64,000 bases of DNA from contig JABAYJ010000001.1 of assembly GCA_018609055.1 (NCBI GenBank), forward strand, positions 186,001 through 250,000, in the 5' to 3' direction. Under the pieces are notes generated by a model. The model ran no database searches. It saw only the letters and a list, made by a program, of their open reading frames with translations, and was not told the origin of the DNA. Positions within the stretch are counted from its first letter, which is position 1, and each line of letters opens with the position of its first letter. Below are positions 10,959 through 21,299 of the stretch, one piece after another. This DNA is from Flavobacteriales bacterium (lineage in GTDB: Bacteria > Bacteroidota > Bacteroidia > Flavobacteriales_D > CAJJDF01). Position numbers and translations under genes: made by a program.

Positions 10959-11645
10959 ATGGAAATCAAAAAAAACAAACACGCTAACCTAGAGCGTAAA
11001 AAGGGAAATCTATTTCTTTTTGGTTTAATAGTATCTGCCGGGAGTATGCTTATGGCATTTGAATGGATAAACTATGATGAATATTTTACTTTGCCAGAGA
11101 TTGAAATAGGCGAATTAGTAGAATACGAACCAGCTGTTGAGGAACTAATTATTGAACAACCAAAACCTAAGGTTGAAATCCAAAAACCTATTGAAGAGGA
11201 ATTTATTATTGAAGAAATTCCTGAAGAAGAATTACCAAAAGACCCTGTCGTAAAAGACGAAGATAATTCTGAGGATGATGGATTAGATTTTGATTCGGTT
11301 CCACAATTTGCAAATAATAATTTACCTACTGTGGAAGATATTCCTATCAGTATAGCTGAAGTAATGCCCGAATATCCTGGAGGTATGAAATCTTTATATA
11401 AAGATTTAGCAAAAAAGCTATCAAGAAATACCACTGGAATGGGTGGTAAAGTTTACGTAGAATTTATTGTAGAAAAAGATGGATCGATTTCTAATGTTAA
11501 AATTAAAGGAGGTCTAAACGAAATACTAGATCAACAATCTGTTGAAGCAGTAAAAAGTCTTAAAAATTGGACTCCTGGTGAACAAAATTATCACAAAGTG
11601 AGAGTGAAAATGGTGTTGCCAATAAACTATATAATTAGGTCATAA
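10959..11645 (+). CDS. energy transducer TonB-like protein
   Basis: Single TM, Pro/Glu-rich linker, C-terminal TonB domain (VYVEFIVEKDGSISNVKIKGG). Confidence 0.88.
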   Translation: MEIKKNKHANLERKKGNLFLFGLIVSAGSMLMAFEWINYDEYFTLPEIEIGELVEYEPAVEELIIEQPKPKVEIQKPIEEEFIIEEIPEEELPKDPVVKDEDNSEDDGLDFDSVPQFANNNLPTVEDIPISIAEVMPEYPGGMKSLYKDLAKKLSRNTTGMGGKVYVEFIVEKDGSISNVKIKGGLNEILDQQSVEAVKSLKNWTPGEQNYHKVRVKMVLPINYIIRS

Positions 11646-11662
11646 TCTAAAAATCAACAACT

Positions 11663-12358
11663 ATGGAAGTTAAAAAAACAAAAACAGCAAGCCTAGAAAA
11701 CAAAAAAAGAAGCTTTTTCCTTTTTGGATTTCTAGCGTCATTGGGAGTAGTTCTTATGGCATTTGAGTGGGCAACATTTGATGTAAACTATGATTTACCA
11801 GCAGATAAAATTGGCCTATTAGCCGAGACACAGCCAGACATTGAAGATATAGAAATATTAAGACCCGAGCCTAAAACACCTCAGCAATCTCAACAAGAAA
11901 TTCTTGATACTTTTGTAATCGACAATAAGTTAAAGCCTGATACAATGAGGGTGAGAAAGCCAACTCCAGATCCTATCCTACCAGATCCTGGAGCATTACC
12001 AGATACTTTTAATTTTGGCCCTAAAAAGAAACCAAAAATAATCACGGTATTTAAAGTAGTAGAAGAAATGCCTCAGTACGGAAATTCATCTAGTGCTTTG
12101 TTTGAGTATTTAGGTAAAAAAATAAAGTACACTTCTTTTGCTCGCGAAAGTGGAGTGCAAGGAACGGTTTATGTTCAGTTTGTTGTAGAGCCTGATGGGA
12201 CAATAACTAATGCTAAAGTTGTGAGAGGATTAGACCCAGGTCTTGATAAAATTGCTTTGAAAGCTATAGAAAACATGGGTGATTGGAACCCTGGAAAACA
12301 AAGAGGCAAAGAAGTAAGAGTGCAATTGGTAATTCCAATAAAGTTTAAACTTCGATAA
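11663..12358 (+). CDS. energy transducer TonB-like protein
   Basis: Paralogue of upstream gene; VYVQFVVEPDGTITNAKVVRGLDPGLD. Confidence 0.88.
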   Translation: MEVKKTKTASLENKKRSFFLFGFLASLGVVLMAFEWATFDVNYDLPADKIGLLAETQPDIEDIEILRPEPKTPQQSQQEILDTFVIDNKLKPDTMRVRKPTPDPILPDPGALPDTFNFGPKKKPKIITVFKVVEEMPQYGNSSSALFEYLGKKIKYTSFARESGVQGTVYVQFVVEPDGTITNAKVVRGLDPGLDKIALKAIENMGDWNPGKQRGKEVRVQLVIPIKFKLR

Positions 12359-12372
12359 GTTATAGACTATTT

Positions 12373-12406
12373 AAAAAATCGATTGTAACAATACAATCTG
12401 ATTTTT
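12373..12406 (+). terminator. rho-independent terminator
   Basis: AAAATC-GATTGTA-ACAA-TACAATC-TGATTTTT. Confidence 0.6.
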
Positions 12407-12503
12407 GTGATTTAACTTGTTGAAGCTGTATGTTTTTTAACAAGTTATATTTTACTATGACATTAGCTTTACCTACTTTTGGACTTAACCTAAAATTATA
12501 TAT

Positions 12504-13187
12504 ATGATGAAAAATTTACTTTTAACACTTTTTACTGCATTGATGTTCAGTGCTTCATTCTCTCAAGTTTCGCCTAGGATAACTGCACCAACAACTCCTG
12601 GAGATACAATTAGAGCTACTAATTTAAGCTTTACAATCGATATCGAAAATACTTCAGCTACAACTATACCTGCAGGAGATACAATATGGTACTGGTTTAG
12701 ACTTGGTGGGGGTAACTTTACATCTTTCGCACTTGTAAGTGGTGGTGTCTCTGGAGCATTGGTTCCAGCAGGAGGTTTAGCTCCTGGTGCTTCAATTACA
12801 AGAACTCTTGGTCCAGTAAACTTTCAAGCTGATCCAACTGCAACATTATTCCAGAAAATTTGCGCATATGCTGCAGTAGGAATAAATAATGTGTCTCTAA
12901 CTTCTGATTCATCTTGTTATACAATTGAAAGATCATTTGCATCAGTTAATGAAAACACTTTAGAAAATGGAACTAAAATATTCGCAGTAAATGGAGTAAT
13001 TAACATGACTTCTACTTCAAACGAAAACTTAAGTTATTCTGTTATTTCTATTACGGGACAAACAATTAGCCAAGGAAACTTTATAAACAACAAACAAGTT
13101 GATTTAAACAATGTTTCTAAAGGAATTTACATGGTGATGATTACTAATGGAACTGAAAAAGTTACAAAAAAAGTAGTGATTCAGTAA
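12504..13187 (+). CDS. secreted protein with T9SS type A sorting-like C-terminus
   Basis: Signal peptide; C-terminal KGIYMVMITNGTEKVTKKVVIQ typical of Por secretion tail. Confidence 0.85.
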   Translation: MMKNLLLTLFTALMFSASFSQVSPRITAPTTPGDTIRATNLSFTIDIENTSATTIPAGDTIWYWFRLGGGNFTSFALVSGGVSGALVPAGGLAPGASITRTLGPVNFQADPTATLFQKICAYAAVGINNVSLTSDSSCYTIERSFASVNENTLENGTKIFAVNGVINMTSTSNENLSYSVISITGQTISQGNFINNKQVDLNNVSKGIYMVMITNGTEKVTKKVVIQ

Positions 13188-13213
13188 AGATTACTTTTTA
13201 ATTTATTGAAAAC

Positions 13214-13250
13214 AAAAAAGCCTTCGTTCAAGTGAACGAAGGCTTTTTTT
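13214..13250. terminator. bidirectional terminator hairpin
   Basis: AAAAAAGCCTTCGTTCAAGTGAACGAAGGCTTTTTTT. Confidence 0.85.
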
Positions 13251-13292
13251 ATGTGAAAATTTAAGGCTATATTAGTTTTAAATAATAAGAAA

Positions 13293-13852
13293 ATGAAAAG
13301 CTTCACCATAGTTCTATGCTTTACTCTACTAATTGGTTCTGCTCTATTTTGTCAGGACAAAGGAGATTCTACAGGAGTAAAATCAACAAAAAATCTTATT
13401 TCTATTGAGCTAATTGGTAGATCTGTGGGTTATCATTAAATTATGAAAGAGTACTCTTAAATAAACATAAATTTGCTTTAACAGGTTTAATGGGATTTGG
13501 GACTTCCCTTCTCTACGACTCTGATAATACTTTTACAATAGGTTCTAATCTTATATTAAGAAATGATAAAAAGCTAAACTTTGAAATCGGACTTGCCACT
13601 TCTTTATTAGTAAATTATAATGCAGGATTAGATGATGAAGAAAGAAGAATAATGGCTGAAGGTGGTTCTTGGTATTGCCATCCCCTTCTTACTTTATTTA
13701 GTACTTTGAATATAGGTATGAAATATAATTTTGAAAACAATTGGTTTGTAAAGCTTAATTATTCACCTGCTATTTACAGACGTATAAATCATTGTACAAC
13801 TCCAAGACTACATACTCTTTGGGGAGGTTTTTCAATTGGGAAAAGGTTCTAA
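13293..13852 (+). pseudogene. frameshifted outer-membrane beta-barrel-like protein
   Basis: Frame 1 MKSFTIVLCF...IELIGRSVGYH* stops at 13439; continuation LSLNYERVLLNKHKFALTGLMGFGTSL lies in another frame from ~13430; one missing nt near the GGG at 13427-13429. Confidence 0.7.
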
Positions 13853-13871
13853 ATCCAAATTCTATTAAAAC

Positions 13872-13908
13872 AAAAAAGCCTTCGTTCCCATGAACGAAGG
13901 CTTTTTTT
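13872..13908. terminator. bidirectional terminator hairpin
   Basis: AAAAAAGCCTTCGTTCCCATGAACGAAGGCTTTTTTT. Confidence 0.85.
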
Positions 13909-13925
13909 ATGAATAAGATTAAAAC

Positions 13926-15320
13926 TTATAAACTCCCAGTCATATTCATTGGGATAACCCATTGATCATATTCTTCAGCAGTTACATGTCCTAAACGAAT
14001 AGCTTCTTCTTTCAAAGTAGTCCCGTTTTCGTGAGCAGTATTTGCAATTTCTGCAGCCTTGTAATAACCAATCTTGGTATTAAGAGCTGTAACTAGCATT
14101 AATGAGTTATTCAATAACTCCTCAATTCTTGCGTAGTTTGGCTCAATACCTTTAGCACAATTTTCATCAAAAGACTTACAAGCATCTCCAATTAATCTTG
14201 CAGATTCCAAAAAGTTAGAAGCCATCATTGGTTTAAAAACATTCAACTCATAATGTCCTTGCATTCCTCCTACCGAAATAGCCACATCATTCCCCATAAC
14301 CTGAGCACAAACCATAGTTAATGCTTCTGCTTGTGTTGGATTTACTTTCCCTGGCATAATAGAAGAACCTGGCTCATTTGCAGGAATAATTAATTCCCCA
14401 ATTCCTGATCTTGGTCCAGATGCCATTAATCTAATATCATTTCCTATTTTATTAATAGAAACAGCCAATTGCTTTAATGCTCCATGAGATTCTACAATCG
14501 CATCATGAGCAGCCAAAGCTTCAAATTTATTTTCTGCAGTAATAAAAGGCAATCCTGTAAACTCTGCAATGTATTTAGCAACCAGTACATCATATCCTTT
14601 TGGAGTATTTAGTCCTGTTCCTACAGCAGTTCCTCCAAGTGCCAATTCAGATAAATGAGCTAGCGTATTTCTCAAGGCTTTTAACCCGTGGTTCAATTGC
14701 GAAACATATCCAGAAAATTCTTGACCAATAGTTAATGGAGTTGCATCCATTAAGTGAGTTCTTCCAATTTTTACTACGTTTCTAAACTCTTCTGCTTTTG
14801 CTTGAAGCGTATCTCTCAATTGCTCAACTCCAGGAATTGTAGTTTCCATAATCATCTTGTAACAAGCTATGTGCATTCCTGTAGGGAAAGTGTCGTTACT
14901 CGATTGAGATTTGTTTACATCATCATTTGGTGACAATACCTTTTCTCCTTCTTCTATTTTTCTTCCTGCTAACTCTTGAGCTCTGTGAGCTACAACTTCG
15001 TTCACGTTCATATTACTTTGCGTTCCCGAACCTGTTTGCCAAATAACCAAAGGAAACTGATCCCATAGTTTTCCATCCAAAATCTCTTCGCACGCTTTGG
15101 CGATTAAATCTCTTTTTTCTTCAGATAAAACACCTAATTCGCAATTCGTATAAGCAGCAGCTTTTTTCAAATAAGCAAATCCTTCCACAATTTCTTGAGG
15201 CATAGATGCCGAAGGACCAATCTTAAAGTTATTTCTTGATCTCTCAGTTTGAGCTCCCCAATATTTATCGGCTGGTACTTTTACTTCACCAATAGTATCT
15301 TTCTCTATTCTGTATTCCAT
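13926..15320 (-). CDS. fumC: class II fumarate hydratase
   Basis: [13 protein letters not shown] signature, 464 aa. Confidence 0.97.
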   Translation of the reverse strand: MEYRIEKDTIGEVKVPADKYWGAQTERSRNNFKIGPSASMPQEIVEGFAYLKKAAAYTNCELGVLSEEKRDLIAKACEEILDGKLWDQFPLVIWQTGSGTQSNMNVNEVVAHRAQELAGRKIEEGEKVLSPNDDVNKSQSSNDTFPTGMHIACYKMIMETTIPGVEQLRDTLQAKAEEFRNVVKIGRTHLMDATPLTIGQEFSGYVSQLNHGLKALRNTLAHLSELALGGTAVGTGLNTPKGYDVLVAKYIAEFTGLPFITAENKFEALAAHDAIVESHGALKQLAVSINKIGNDIRLMASGPRSGIGELIIPANEPGSSIMPGKVNPTQAEALTMVCAQVMGNDVAISVGGMQGHYELNVFKPMMASNFLESARLIGDACKSFDENCAKGIEPNYARIEELLNNSLMLVTALNTKIGYYKAAEIANTAHENGTTLKEEAIRLGHVTAEEYDQWVIPMNMTGSL

Positions 15321-15362
15321 GATTTTTATTTCTTTTTCAAAATTAATTAAATGCTTTTTCTT

Positions 15363-15704
15363 TTACAATTCTTTTACCAATTCTGGTGGTCTTCCGATAA
15401 TAGCTTTATTTCCTTTAACAACTATTGGTCTTTCAATCAATTTAGGATTTTCAAGCATCACTTTTATCCATTCGTGATCGTTCAAATTCAGTTTTTTGTA
15501 TTGCTCTTTATAAAGCTTTTCTCCTTTTCTAACTAGGTCAAATGGCTTTATGTTAAGCTTTGCAAGTAATAGTAACAACTCCTCTTCTGTAGGTATATTT
15601 TCTAGATACTTAATTACTTCAATTTCTGCTTTCTCTTCTTCCAAAATAGCTAGAGCTTCTCTACTTTTAGAACATCTTGGATTGTGGTATATCGTGTATT
15701 TCAT
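15363..15704 (-). CDS. ArsC/Spx-family arsenate reductase-like protein
   Basis: YHNPRCSKSREALAIL ... RPIVVKGNKAIIGRPPE. Confidence 0.92.
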   Translation of the reverse strand: MKYTIYHNPRCSKSREALAILEEEKAEIEVIKYLENIPTEEELLLLLAKLNIKPFDLVRKGEKLYKEQYKKLNLNDHEWIKVMLENPKLIERPIVVKGNKAIIGRPPELVKEL

Positions 15705-15707
15705 AGT

Positions 15708-16785
15708 TTAATTTTCCATTAAATAAGCTTTCAAAAAGCCATCAATATTTCCGTCTAATACAGCATCCGGGTTACTTTCTTGATAATTAGTTCTGTGATC
15801 TTTAACTCTTCTGTCATCCAAAACATAACTTCTTATTTGAGATCCCCACTCTATTTTTTTCTTGTCTCCTTCAATTTCTTCTCTGGCAGCCAATTGCTTT
15901 TGCATTTCAATTTCATACAATTGAGATTTAAGTAACTGCAAAGCTTTTTCTCTGTTCCCAAGTTGTGATCGAGTTTCCGTGTTTTCAATAACAATACCAG
16001 ATGGAGCGTGTCTAACTCTTACACCTGTTTCTACTTTGTTTACGTTCTGCCCTCCTGCTCCTCCACTACGGAAAGTATCCCAAGAAATATCAGCAGGGTT
16101 TATTTTTATATCAATCGTATCATCTACTAATGGGTACACATAAACAGATGCAAAAGAAGTCATTCTTTTTCCTTGTGCATTAAATGGACTAACCCTTACC
16201 AACCTATGAACTCCATTTTCACCTTTTAAATAACCAAAAGCAAAATCTCCTTCTATTTCAATCGTTACGGTTTTTATACCTGCAGCATCTCCTGCTTGGA
16301 AATTAAGTTCTTTTACTTTAAATCTATTCTTCTCGCTCCACATCAAGTACATTCTCATTAGCATTTCTGCGAAATCGCAACTTTCTGTTCCTCCAGCTCC
16401 TGCCGTAATTTGTAATACAGCACTCAGTTTATCTTCATCCGAAGAGAGCATGTTTTTAAATTCAAGTTCTTCAAGTTCAGTTTTTACTGTGGTATGTAAA
16501 GCGTCTATTTCATGTTCGTTTTCCTCCCCTTCATTAAAGAATTCAACCAAAACTTCTAAATCTTCTTTTTTATCCATCAAGGATTTATGCATAGAAACCC
16601 AATACTTTTTTGAGTTAATCTGCTTTAAAATCTTTTCAGCTTTAGCAGGATCGCTCCAGAAATCAGGGTCATGAGTTTTAATCTCTTCTTCCTCAATTTC
16701 TACTCGCTTTCTGTCTAAGTCAAAGATAGCGGTTTAGGTCCGCCAGTCTCTGTGTTATATCATTTATTTGGTCTTGGTTAATCAT
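15708..16785 (-). CDS. prfB: peptide chain release factor 2 with +1 programmed frameshift
   Basis: GGQ motif RSGGAGGQNVNKVETGVRV; upstream MINQDQINDITQRLADLNRYL then CTT TGA C, continuing +1 into DLDRKRVEIEEEE... Confidence 0.95.
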
Positions 16786-16895
16786 AAGTCAAAGTTAATG
16801 TAATTGTTATTAAATATTAACTTTTCAACTTCAGAAAATTGAGTTTGAGAGTTTATATTTTAACCTATAAACAACTGATTAAGTTAAATTATACT

Positions 16896-16943
16896 AATTC
16901 ATAATTCGTAATTCGTAATTTCTTCCTAACTATTCGTAATTTT
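16896..16943. repeat. short ATTCGTAA direct repeats
   Basis: ATAATTCGTAATTCGTAATTTCTTCCTAACTATTCGTAATTTT. Confidence 0.5.
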
Positions 16944-16963
16944 AACCTTTCAATAGATACCAA

Positions 16964-18430
16964 ATGAGCAACCTAAAAATTTACAACACCCTTTCGGGAA
17001 AAAAAGAAGAGTTTAAACCAATCTTAAAAGATCATGTTGGGATGTATGTTTGCGGACCTACGGTTTATAGTGATGTTCATATTGGAAACGTTCGTACTTT
17101 TCTTTCTTTCGATATCGTATACAGATATTTGAAGTATTTGGGTTATTCTGTTCGTTACGTAAGAAATATTACTGATGTTGGTCACTTATTAAATGACGAA
17201 GACTCTGGAGAAGACAAAATTGGAAAACAAGCTAAACTTATGAATTTGGAACCAATGGAAGTAGTGCAGCACTACACCAATGGATTTCATGATGTGATGA
17301 AAGCATTTAATATTACTCCACCAAGTATCGAACCCTCTGCAACTGGTCATTTAATCGAGCAAATTGAAATGGTTCAGGAAATAATAAAAAACGGATTTGC
17401 GTATGAAGCAGGCGGTTCGGTTTATTTTGATGTAGAAAAATACCACGATAAATTCCACTACGGTATATTATCTGGAAGGAAAATTGAAGATTTAATTTCC
17501 AACACAAGAGAACTTGATGGACAAAGTGAAAAGCGAAATCCACTTGATTTTGCAATTTGGAAAAAAGCAGACGAATCACACATCATGAGATGGAACTCTC
17601 CTTGGGGAGAAGGATTTCCTGGGTGGCATCTTGAATGTACTGTAATGAGCACAAAATATTTGGGCGATACGTTTGACATTCATGGAGGAGGAATGGATTT
17701 AAAATTTCCTCACCACGAATGCGAAATTGCGCAAAGCAAAGGGGGAGGGAAATCGGAGCCAGCTAATTATTGGATGCATACCAATATGCTTACAATGAAT
17801 GGAGCTAAAATGAGTAAATCGGTAGGGAATGTTGTTTCTATAGAACAACTTGGTTCTGGCGACCATCCATCATTAGAAAAAGGCTTTTCTGAAATGGTGA
17901 TTCGATTCTTTATGATGCAATCGCATTATTCGAGTACACTAGACCTATCTAGCTCAGCCATAGCAGCAGCCGAAAAAGGATTTGAAAAGTTGATGAATGC
18001 AATGCAAACAATTCAAAATCTTTCAACTTCTGATAGCTCAACTGTTGATGTGAGTGCACTTGTAGAGAAATTTGCAACTGCAATGAATGATGACTTTAAT
18101 ACTCCAATCCTAATTGCACATTTATTTGACGGAGTTAAAATGATTAATTCTATTCACGGAGAAAAAGAAACTATTTCTGGGTCAGATTTGGAGCTACTAC
18201 TTACTACTATGAATAGTTATGTTTGGGATGTCTTGGGATTAAAACCTGTTGAAAATTCTGGAGCTAAAGACGAACTTACCGAAGAATTGATGTCCCTTTT
18301 TATCCGATTAAGAAAAGAAGCAAAAGACAACAAAAATTATAGCCTTGCTGACGAAATAAGAAACAAACTTACGAGTTTAAGCATAACACTTAAGGATTCT
18401 AAAGACGGAACAACATGGGAAAAAGAATAA
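16964..18430 (+). CDS. cysS: cysteinyl-tRNA synthetase
   Basis: YVCGPTVYSDVHIGNVRTF, KMSKSVGN. Confidence 0.97.
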   Translation: MSNLKIYNTLSGKKEEFKPILKDHVGMYVCGPTVYSDVHIGNVRTFLSFDIVYRYLKYLGYSVRYVRNITDVGHLLNDEDSGEDKIGKQAKLMNLEPMEVVQHYTNGFHDVMKAFNITPPSIEPSATGHLIEQIEMVQEIIKNGFAYEAGGSVYFDVEKYHDKFHYGILSGRKIEDLISNTRELDGQSEKRNPLDFAIWKKADESHIMRWNSPWGEGFPGWHLECTVMSTKYLGDTFDIHGGGMDLKFPHHECEIAQSKGGGKSEPANYWMHTNMLTMNGAKMSKSVGNVVSIEQLGSGDHPSLEKGFSEMVIRFFMMQSHYSSTLDLSSSAIAAAEKGFEKLMNAMQTIQNLSTSDSSTVDVSALVEKFATAMNDDFNTPILIAHLFDGVKMINSIHGEKETISGSDLELLLTTMNSYVWDVLGLKPVENSGAKDELTEELMSLFIRLRKEAKDNKNYSLADEIRNKLTSLSITLKDSKDGTTWEKE

Positions 18431-19401
18431 GTTTATATTTCATATTATTTACGATTATTTTCTTATCATGTGATGATGAAAATAGAGTTATTCCAACTCC
18501 TAATACTCAAGTTGAGGAAAGAATTCCTACTCCAATTTTTAATGCTGATTCTGCTTACGATTTTATCCAAACTCAAGTAGATTTTGGGCCTAGAGTTCCT
18601 AATACTAAAGAGCATACTGCTTGTGCAGAATGGTTAGTAAAAAAACTAGATAGTTATGGAGCTAAAACTATGGTTCAAGAGGGAGAGGTAACTGCTTTTA
18701 ATGGAGATAAACTACAGATAAAGAATATTATAGCTCAATTTAATCCGGAAAAAACTTCTCGCTTATTATTATTTTCCCATTGGGATACAAGACCAGTTGC
18801 TGATAAGGATAAATCTCGTCAAGGAGAACCAATTGATGGAGCAAATGATGGAGGAAGTGGAGTTGGTGTATTGTTAGAAATAGCACGTCAATTCAATTTA
18901 CAGGAAACGAAACTTGGTGTTGATATTATCTTTTTTGATGCAGAAGATTATGGAATATTTGAAGGAAGTATGAATAGAGGTGCTGAGGATGATTGGTGTT
19001 TAGGTTCGCAATATTGGGGTAACAATCCTCCTATCGCAAATTATCGCCCTCGTTTTGGAATTTTATTAGACATGGTTGGAGAGACAAATGCTCAATATCC
19101 AAAAGAATATTTCTCTACATATCATGCTGGCAATATAGTTAACAAAGTTTGGAATACAGCTAGAAACATTGGTTACTCGAACTATTTCATTAATACCAAA
19201 ATAGGTCAAATTACTGATGATCATAGATATGTAAATATCTTAGCTAACATCCCGTCCATTGATATTATTGGTTGGAATACAACTACAAACACATTTGGTG
19301 ATTACCACCACACTCATAAAGACAACATGGAAGGAATTGATAAAAACAGTTTGAAGGCAGTTGGTCAAACTGTGATGGAAGTTGTCTATCAGGAGAAATA
19401 A
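18415..19401 (+). CDS. M28-family metallopeptidase lipoprotein
   Basis: Lipobox FLSC; HWDTRPVAD...GANDGGSGVGVLLEIAR; glutaminyl-cyclase-like. Confidence 0.88.
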   Translation: MGKRISLYFILFTIIFLSCDDENRVIPTPNTQVEERIPTPIFNADSAYDFIQTQVDFGPRVPNTKEHTACAEWLVKKLDSYGAKTMVQEGEVTAFNGDKLQIKNIIAQFNPEKTSRLLLFSHWDTRPVADKDKSRQGEPIDGANDGGSGVGVLLEIARQFNLQETKLGVDIIFFDAEDYGIFEGSMNRGAEDDWCLGSQYWGNNPPIANYRPRFGILLDMVGETNAQYPKEYFSTYHAGNIVNKVWNTARNIGYSNYFINTKIGQITDDHRYVNILANIPSIDIIGWNTTTNTFGDYHHTHKDNMEGIDKNSLKAVGQTVMEVVYQEK

Positions 19402-19485
19402 AAATTTATTTAGAATTCAAAAAACTCATGAAAATATAGTGATTTAAGAAAAAATCATTACATTTGTACCGTATTAGAAGGAGAG

Positions 19486-19509
19486 AAGGAGCCAATGAGC
19501 TCCTTTTTT
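19486..19509 (+). promoter_or_regulatory. terminator-like hairpin in rimP-nusA-infB leader
   Basis: AAGGAGC-CAATGA-GCTCCTT followed by T-run, between TACATTTG box (19459-19466) and rimP start. Confidence 0.55.
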
Positions 19510-19521
19510 ATTGGTAAAAAA

Positions 19522-19995
19522 ATGATAAATAAAGAAACAGTACTCAGCTTAATCAATGAGAAGTTAGACGAGAATCCAGAATTCTATCTAGTTGATTTAA
19601 AGATTAATACCGCAAGCAAAATTTATGTTGAAATAGATCACAAAACAGATCCTATTTCTATTAACGACTGTATTGCGTTCAGCCGTCAGGTGGAACACAA
19701 CCTAGATCGTGAAGAAGAAGATTTTGAACTAGAAGTTACTTCTCCAGGACTAAGTTTACCTTTTAAGGTTCACCAACAATACGTTAAAAACGAAGGTAAA
19801 GACGTAAAAGTGATGCTTAATTCAAGTAAATCTTACCAAGGATTAATGCAAGATGTGACTGAAAAAGACATTACCATTACTTTTGAAACGAAAGAAAAAA
19901 TAGAGGGTAAAAAAAAGAAATTAAAAGTAGAGCACAAACTTACGTTTGCGTTTGATGAAATAAAGGAAACCAAAATAATTGTAAAATTTAAATAA
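19522..19995 (+). CDS. rimP: ribosome maturation factor RimP
   Basis: CIAFSRQVEHNLDREEEDFELEVTSPGLS; immediately upstream of nusA; ATG at 19522 preferred. Confidence 0.93.
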   Translation: MINKETVLSLINEKLDENPEFYLVDLKINTASKIYVEIDHKTDPISINDCIAFSRQVEHNLDREEEDFELEVTSPGLSLPFKVHQQYVKNEGKDVKVMLNSSKSYQGLMQDVTEKDITITFETKEKIEGKKKKLKVEHKLTFAFDEIKETKIIVKFK

Positions 19996-20001
19996 AAACC
20001 A

Positions 20002-21237
20002 ATGGACAGTATAAATTTAATTGATTCATTTGCTGAATTTAAGGAGTTTAAAAACATTGACAGAGTTACCATGATGGGAGTTTTGGAAGAGGTGTTTAGA
20101 GCTATGGTAAGAAAAGCTAACGGAACTGATGATAACGTAGATGTTATTATCAATGTAGATAAAGGAGATTTAGAATTATGGATTAACAAGGAAATCGTAA
20201 AAGATGGAGAAGTTGAAGATCCTGCATTGGAAATTGAATTGTCGAAAGCGTTAAAAATTGAAGCTGATTTTGAAGTTGGTGAAGAGATTGCTATTGAAGT
20301 GAAAATTGAAGATTTTGGAAGAAGAAACATATTAGCTCTAAGACAGAACCTTATAAACAAGGTGATGGAACTAGAGAAAGACAATATTTTCAAAAAATAC
20401 AAAGATAAAATTGGTGAATTATTGACTGGTGAAGTTTACCAAATCTGGAAAAGAGAAATGCTTATTTTGGATGAAGAAGGTAACGAGCTTATTCTACCAA
20501 AATCTGAGCAGATTCCTGGAGATTTCTTCAAAAAAGGAGATACTATCAGAACTGTTGTAGAAAGAGTTGACCATACTAACAACTCACCAAAAATCATTTT
20601 ATCAAGAACATCAGGAGCCTTCTTAGAAAGATTATTTGAATTGGAGATTCCAGAAATATTTGACGGATTAATTACAATCAAGAAAATTGTAAGAACACCA
20701 GGAGATAGAGCAAAAGTGGCTGTAGAATCATATGATGATAGAGTTGATCCAGTGGGAGCTTGTGTTGGAATGAAAGGTGCAAGAATTCATGGAATTGTAA
20801 GAGAATTAAGAAACGAAAACATTGATGTAATTAACTACACAGAAAATGTGAAGTTATTAATTCAAAGAGCATTGAGTCCTGCAAAAGTTGGTTCTGTAGA
20901 ACTAGTAGAAGACACAGGGAGAGCAAATGTATATTTACACCCAGACGAAGTTTCTAAAGCAATTGGAAGAGGTGGACAAAACATTAAATTGGCTGGTAAA
21001 TTAACTGGTTATGAAATTGATGTTTACAGAGAAGGAGCTGAAGATATTGAAGATGTAGATTTAGGAGAATTTTCTGATGAAATTGAATCATGGGTAATTG
21101 ATGAATTAAAAGCTATTGGTTGCGATTCTGCGAAAAGCGTATTGGCAATTGGTAAAGAAGATTTAATAAAAAGAACAGATTTAGAAGATGAGACTATTGA
21201 TGATGTTCTCAAAGTTCTGAAGTCGGAATTTGAATAA
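20002..21237 (+). CDS. nusA: transcription termination/antitermination factor NusA
   Basis: S1 and KH domains: DPVGACVGMKGARIHGIVRELRNENIDVI. Confidence 0.97.
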   Translation: MDSINLIDSFAEFKEFKNIDRVTMMGVLEEVFRAMVRKANGTDDNVDVIINVDKGDLELWINKEIVKDGEVEDPALEIELSKALKIEADFEVGEEIAIEVKIEDFGRRNILALRQNLINKVMELEKDNIFKKYKDKIGELLTGEVYQIWKREMLILDEEGNELILPKSEQIPGDFFKKGDTIRTVVERVDHTNNSPKIILSRTSGAFLERLFELEIPEIFDGLITIKKIVRTPGDRAKVAVESYDDRVDPVGACVGMKGARIHGIVRELRNENIDVINYTENVKLLIQRALSPAKVGSVELVEDTGRANVYLHPDEVSKAIGRGGQNIKLAGKLTGYEIDVYREGAEDIEDVDLGEFSDEIESWVIDELKAIGCDSAKSVLAIGKEDLIKRTDLEDETIDDVLKVLKSEFE

Positions 21238-21299
21238 ATTATTTGCAGTTCAGCAAATAAACTATATTTTTAAGCATAGAGTACAAACAATAATATTGC

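Noticed and set aside
19495-19521. Upstream ATG of the rimP ORF
   Set aside because: Lies in the loop of the terminator-like hairpin; ATG at 19522 fits the family better
19833-20402. 189-aa minus-strand ORF
   Set aside because: Antisense to rimP/nusA, no recognisable domain
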